Below, one piece after another: positions 61,697 through 64,000 of a stretch of 64,000 nt of DNA. The stretch comes from Pacificoceanicola onchidii. GTDB lineage: Bacteria; Pseudomonadota; Alphaproteobacteria; Rhodobacterales; Rhodobacteraceae. The first letter of the stretch is position 1, and the number at the start of each line of letters is the position of its first letter. The notes under the pieces were generated by a model. That model was not told where the DNA came from, ran no database searches, and saw only the letters and a program-made list of their open reading frames with translations. A program made the translations under genes and the position numbers. The stretch spans positions 806,001 through 870,000 of the forward strand of contig NZ_SRXY01000001.1 of assembly GCF_004804335.1 (NCBI RefSeq), written 5' to 3'.

Positions 61697-62929
61697 TTAT
61701 TGCTTCAGAAGCAGCGCCTCCAATGCGGCCAACCGGGCCTCGAGATCGGCGTTCTTGGCAGCCAGTTCTGCATCCCGCGCCTTCAGCGCCGCGTTTTCTT
61801 CGCTCAGTTCGACGATAAAGAGATGCGCTTTTTCCAACTCATTGAGCATCCCGCCGGTCATCCTGGTGATGTTGAACGGGCCGTCCTCGGGCGTGGGGCC
61901 AACGTTAGGCAAATGCCTCATCTCGCGCATCATGGCCGCCTGTTCGGCGATGGTCGGCAAGGGGTAGTCTTCGTCAAACACCCGGTCACAGCCAGCCGAA
62001 CAGGACCCGGCGGTGAACAGCTCACCGAGCAAGGTCATGTCGCCATCCCTGGTCAGGCCCATCTGCAGACCGCCGTCGGAATGGTTGATCATGAACCGGC
62101 CCTGAGGGTTGTTTTCATGGACAAAATACCACTCATTGGATGTCGCCGTGTTGACCAGTGTGAAGTAGGATCCGCCATGGTTTACCATACGGAACATCTC
62201 GCGCACGGCCTGCCCCGCGCCACTGGTGTTTTCTACGGTGATCCCGGCAGTACCATCCGTGCGCTGAATGTGCAGCGCATCGGACGCGCCGCTCAGACCC
62301 ATTCCAACATTGCCGCTGCTTCGGATCTGAAATGCATTTTCAGGGGCGTTGACGTGAACCCGGAAAGGCCGGGTGGTGTTCAACACGTTCTCTAAACTCA
62401 CCCAGGTCGAACTCAAGTCCAGTTCGAAAGTTCGGTCAAACGCCGAGTTGCCCGTCGCCGTTTGCAGACGCAGCGCAACGCCCGAAGAGGTATCTTCTAC
62501 GATGTGCATATCCGCTGCCGGAATTGTCGTGCCGAGACCAATGTCGCCATCATCCGCTACGAAAAGCGCAGCATTGGGAGCATCCCCGGCGATCTGGAAT
62601 GGGAGCACCCCGGCAGTCACATCCCGAATGACAAACTCTTCGAGGCTCGTCAGGCCGGTCTCTATCGACCAGTTGCGATCGGGCAGGACAGCCAGTGACG
62701 TGTCATGGAAGAGCAGTTTGAGTGCTCCGTCCTTGAGCGTTAGCGTATCCGCCCCGTAGGGTTCGCTACCATCGCAGTCACTGCCGACACACAGCTCATT
62801 GCTGATGAATGAGTCATCGACCGAAAGTTCCTTTCCCTGCGCATGAGCAAATTGCCCGTGCATCGCCAGAACCAAACCGCTCATGACACCCAGAATAGCG
62901 CGCAAGTGTCGCTGAACCTGAACAAACAT
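61697..62929 (-). CDS. Secreted fibre-like protein, paralogue 4
   Basis: 410 aa on the minus strand. ATG 62929 behind AAAGGAA; signal peptide about 1-30 (ends QFAHA). CVGSDC (Cys47, Cys52), LFHDTSLAVLPDRNW, IGLGTTIPAADMHIV and VGMGLSGASDALHI repeats, then the shared [54 protein letters not shown] block and a long coiled coil (about 360-410). It faces paralogue 3 tail to tail across tauE and mcd. Confidence 0.85.
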   Translation of the reverse strand: MFVQVQRHLRAILGVMSGLVLAMHGQFAHAQGKELSVDDSFISNELCVGSDCDGSEPYGADTLTLKDGALKLLFHDTSLAVLPDRNWSIETGLTSLEEFVIRDVTAGVLPFQIAGDAPNAALFVADDGDIGLGTTIPAADMHIVEDTSSGVALRLQTATGNSAFDRTFELDLSSTWVSLENVLNTTRPFRVHVNAPENAFQIRSSGNVGMGLSGASDALHIQRTDGTAGITVENTSGAGQAVREMFRMVNHGGSYFTLVNTATSNEWYFVHENNPQGRFMINHSDGGLQMGLTRDGDMTLLGELFTAGSCSAGCDRVFDEDYPLPTIAEQAAMMREMRHLPNVGPTPEDGPFNITRMTGGMLNELEKAHLFIVELSEENAALKARDAELAAKNADLEARLAALEALLLKQ

Positions 62930-63101
62930 CGCCAATTCCTTTCTCAAAAACGCGTGCGCCCTCAATCCGGGCATCGGGCGAAGTATGTCACAGTTCTGCG
63001 CTGGCGCAAAAAAGTTGACCCTACGCCCCTTGATCCACCTCAAAGCCAGCCTTGCGCATCCATGGTCTTGAGACGGCGAAAACACATCTCAGGAGCGCAA
63101 T

Positions 63102-63443
63102 ATGTCGTACAAAGAAAAGTTCAGCGAAACCCGGAACAATCTTCGCAATCTGCGTAAGACCATTCCCGATACATTCGGTGGATTTGTCAGTCTTGAACAG
63201 GCCGCGAGCCCGGATGGCGCTCTGTCGCACAAGCAAAAGGAACTGATTGCCCTGGGGATCGCGGTTGCTTTGCGGTGCGAAGATTGCATCACCAGCCACG
63301 TGGGCGCTTGCATTCGTGCCGGTGTTACCCGCGAAGAGGCCGCCGAAGCGCTGGGAACCGCCATTCAGATGTCTGGCGGCCCCGGGCTGATGTACGCGGC
63401 CAAGGCACTCGCTGCGTTCGACGAGTTTGCCAGCGAAACATGA
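63102..63443 (+). CDS. AhpD-like carboxymuconolactone decarboxylase family protein
   Basis: 113 aa single CMD domain. The redox motif CEDC followed by ITSH (RCEDCITSHVGACIRAG) is that of AhpD-type alkylhydroperoxidase proteins, which reduce peroxiredoxin or peroxides through the CxxC. The preceding Glu (QKELIALGIAVAL) is also in place. No ahpC beside it. ATG follows GGAGCG. Confidence 0.92.
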   Translation: MSYKEKFSETRNNLRNLRKTIPDTFGGFVSLEQAASPDGALSHKQKELIALGIAVALRCEDCITSHVGACIRAGVTREEAAEALGTAIQMSGGPGLMYAAKALAAFDEFASET

Positions 63444-63549
63444 CGTAGGGCGGGGTTATACCCCGCTACCGCCTGCGTCATCCTGCCGCGACGGGGGAGC
63501 AGGGCGCAAACGTATAACGATTATAGAATATAAAACTGAGGAATGAATC

Positions 63550-64000
63550 ATGAAATCCATCGCACTCGCCGCTCTTCTCGCCGCCGCGCCTGCCGTCGCC
63601 TTTGCCGGGGGTGTTCCGGGCCAGCATTTTGTTGAGAACTGGGATCTGGACGGGAACGGATCAGTTTCTGTCGAAGAGGCAACCGAGCGGCGCGGGAACG
63701 TGTTCCTGACATTTGATGCCGACGACAATGGTTTTCTCGATGCCGAGGAATACGCATTGTTTGACGAAGCCCGCGCCAATGACATGAAAAGCCAGGGCGG
63801 GCATGGCCGGGGCACCATGAAACGGGCTGCGGACGGGATGAAACTGGCCGCCAACGATCTCGACAAGGATGGTCTGGTCAGCCGCGACGAGTTCGTCTCA
63901 CAGGCCTCTGTCTGGATCGAGAACATGGATGAAAACGGCGACGGTGTCATCACCACTGAAGATTTTGCCATGCGGCGCGGTGGCGGCATGGGGCAAGGTC
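63550..64000 (+). CDS. Exported EF-hand calcium-binding protein, C-terminus outside window
   Basis: 150 residues are visible before the window ends. Signal peptide 1-19 (ends VAFAG). Four EF-hand loops with good spacing: DLDGNGSVSVEE, DADDNGFLDAEE, DLDKDGLVSRDE and DENGDGVITTED. GAGGA lies 7 bases before the ATG. It is a periplasmic calcium sensor or buffer by family. The loops lack the Pro at position 2 that marks lanmodulin, so I do not link it to the lanthanide enzyme. Confidence 0.9.
   Translation, partial: MKSIALAALLAAAPAVAFAGGVPGQHFVENWDLDGNGSVSVEEATERRGNVFLTFDADDNGFLDAEEYALFDEARANDMKSQGGHGRGTMKRAADGMKLAANDLDKDGLVSRDEFVSQASVWIENMDENGDGVITTEDFAMRRGGGMGQG

Noticed and set aside
55036-62929. 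Prophage tail-fibre genes
   Set aside because: No phage head, tail, integrase or lysis genes around; each protein has a Sec signal peptide, which phage fibres lack.
63550-64000. Lanmodulin (lanthanide-binding EF-hand protein)
   Set aside because: The EF loops lack the Pro at position 2 typical of lanmodulin, and the gene is far from the lanthanide-type dehydrogenase.

Overview
The window is high-GC DNA with the gene content of a marine alphaproteobacterium, most likely Rhodobacterales (Roseobacter group). Pointers are a PQQ-dependent alcohol oxidation cluster with its dedicated ABC genes, a methylsuccinyl-CoA dehydrogenase of the ethylmalonyl-CoA pathway, psd-pssA, a DgoK/DgoA pair and a comDE-type decarboxylase. 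I see no rRNA, no ordinary tRNA gene, no CRISPR array, no insertion sequence and no prophage.

Layout. 1-16.9 kb is a quinoprotein alcohol oxidation region: a PQQ alcohol dehydrogenase with the lanthanide-type Asp pair (15142-16917), a MoxJ/XoxJ-type binding protein, cytochrome c-550 PedF, a second cytochrome c behind an FNR-like box, the PQQ-linked ABC set (7761-11975), a NosR-like flavo-iron-sulfur membrane protein with ApbE, and a TauA/SsuA-type ABC transporter whose permease gene lies 9 kb from its partners. 17-23.7 kb holds a class II (mevalonate-degrading type) HMG-CoA reductase and an RNA-repair/Ro60 locus: rtcR (divergent), rsr, four tandem Y-like RNAs, rtcB. 23.9-28.5 kb is a four-gene response-regulator/histidine-kinase set. 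28.6-36.8 kb has YhaO/YhaN-type nuclease and ATPase, psd, pssA, a MltB-type lytic transglycosylase and a CbiX-like protein. 36.8-46.4 kb is catabolic: a ThDP enzyme, an OYE-type FAD/Fe-S oxidoreductase, an AbrB-DUF4387-AtuA operon, comDE and dgoKA. 46.5-54.6 kb has a PAS-GGDEF-EAL protein and tamAB. 55-63 kb has four paralogous secreted fibre-like proteins interleaved with TauE and Mcd, then an AhpD-like protein and an EF-hand protein cut by the window end.

Most remarkable region: 21741-22268, between rsr and rtcB. It contains four RNA units, each closed by a 9-11 bp stem whose sequence differs between units but keeps pairing, and each carrying (exactly or nearly) the G-N-C-G-A-A-N-G type Ro-binding signature. 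The second unit carries a complete circularly permuted tRNA: anticodon-like hairpin, T-arm, 3' acceptor strand, UUCG tetraloop, 5' acceptor strand, D-arm. The array looks like a duplicated pair (small Y RNA + tRNA-mimic Y RNA). The activator RtcR has lost the GAFTGA motif and the rsr promoter region has no -24/-12 element, so the circuit may not use sigma-54.

How the genes fit: alcohols are oxidised in the periplasm by the PQQ enzyme and electrons pass to the c-type cytochromes; C2 units from alcohols can enter the ethylmalonyl-CoA pathway through Mcd. The RtcR-Rsr-Y-RtcB locus would sense and repair cleaved RNA. TamAB next to secreted fibre-like paralogues suggests a surface-structure region.
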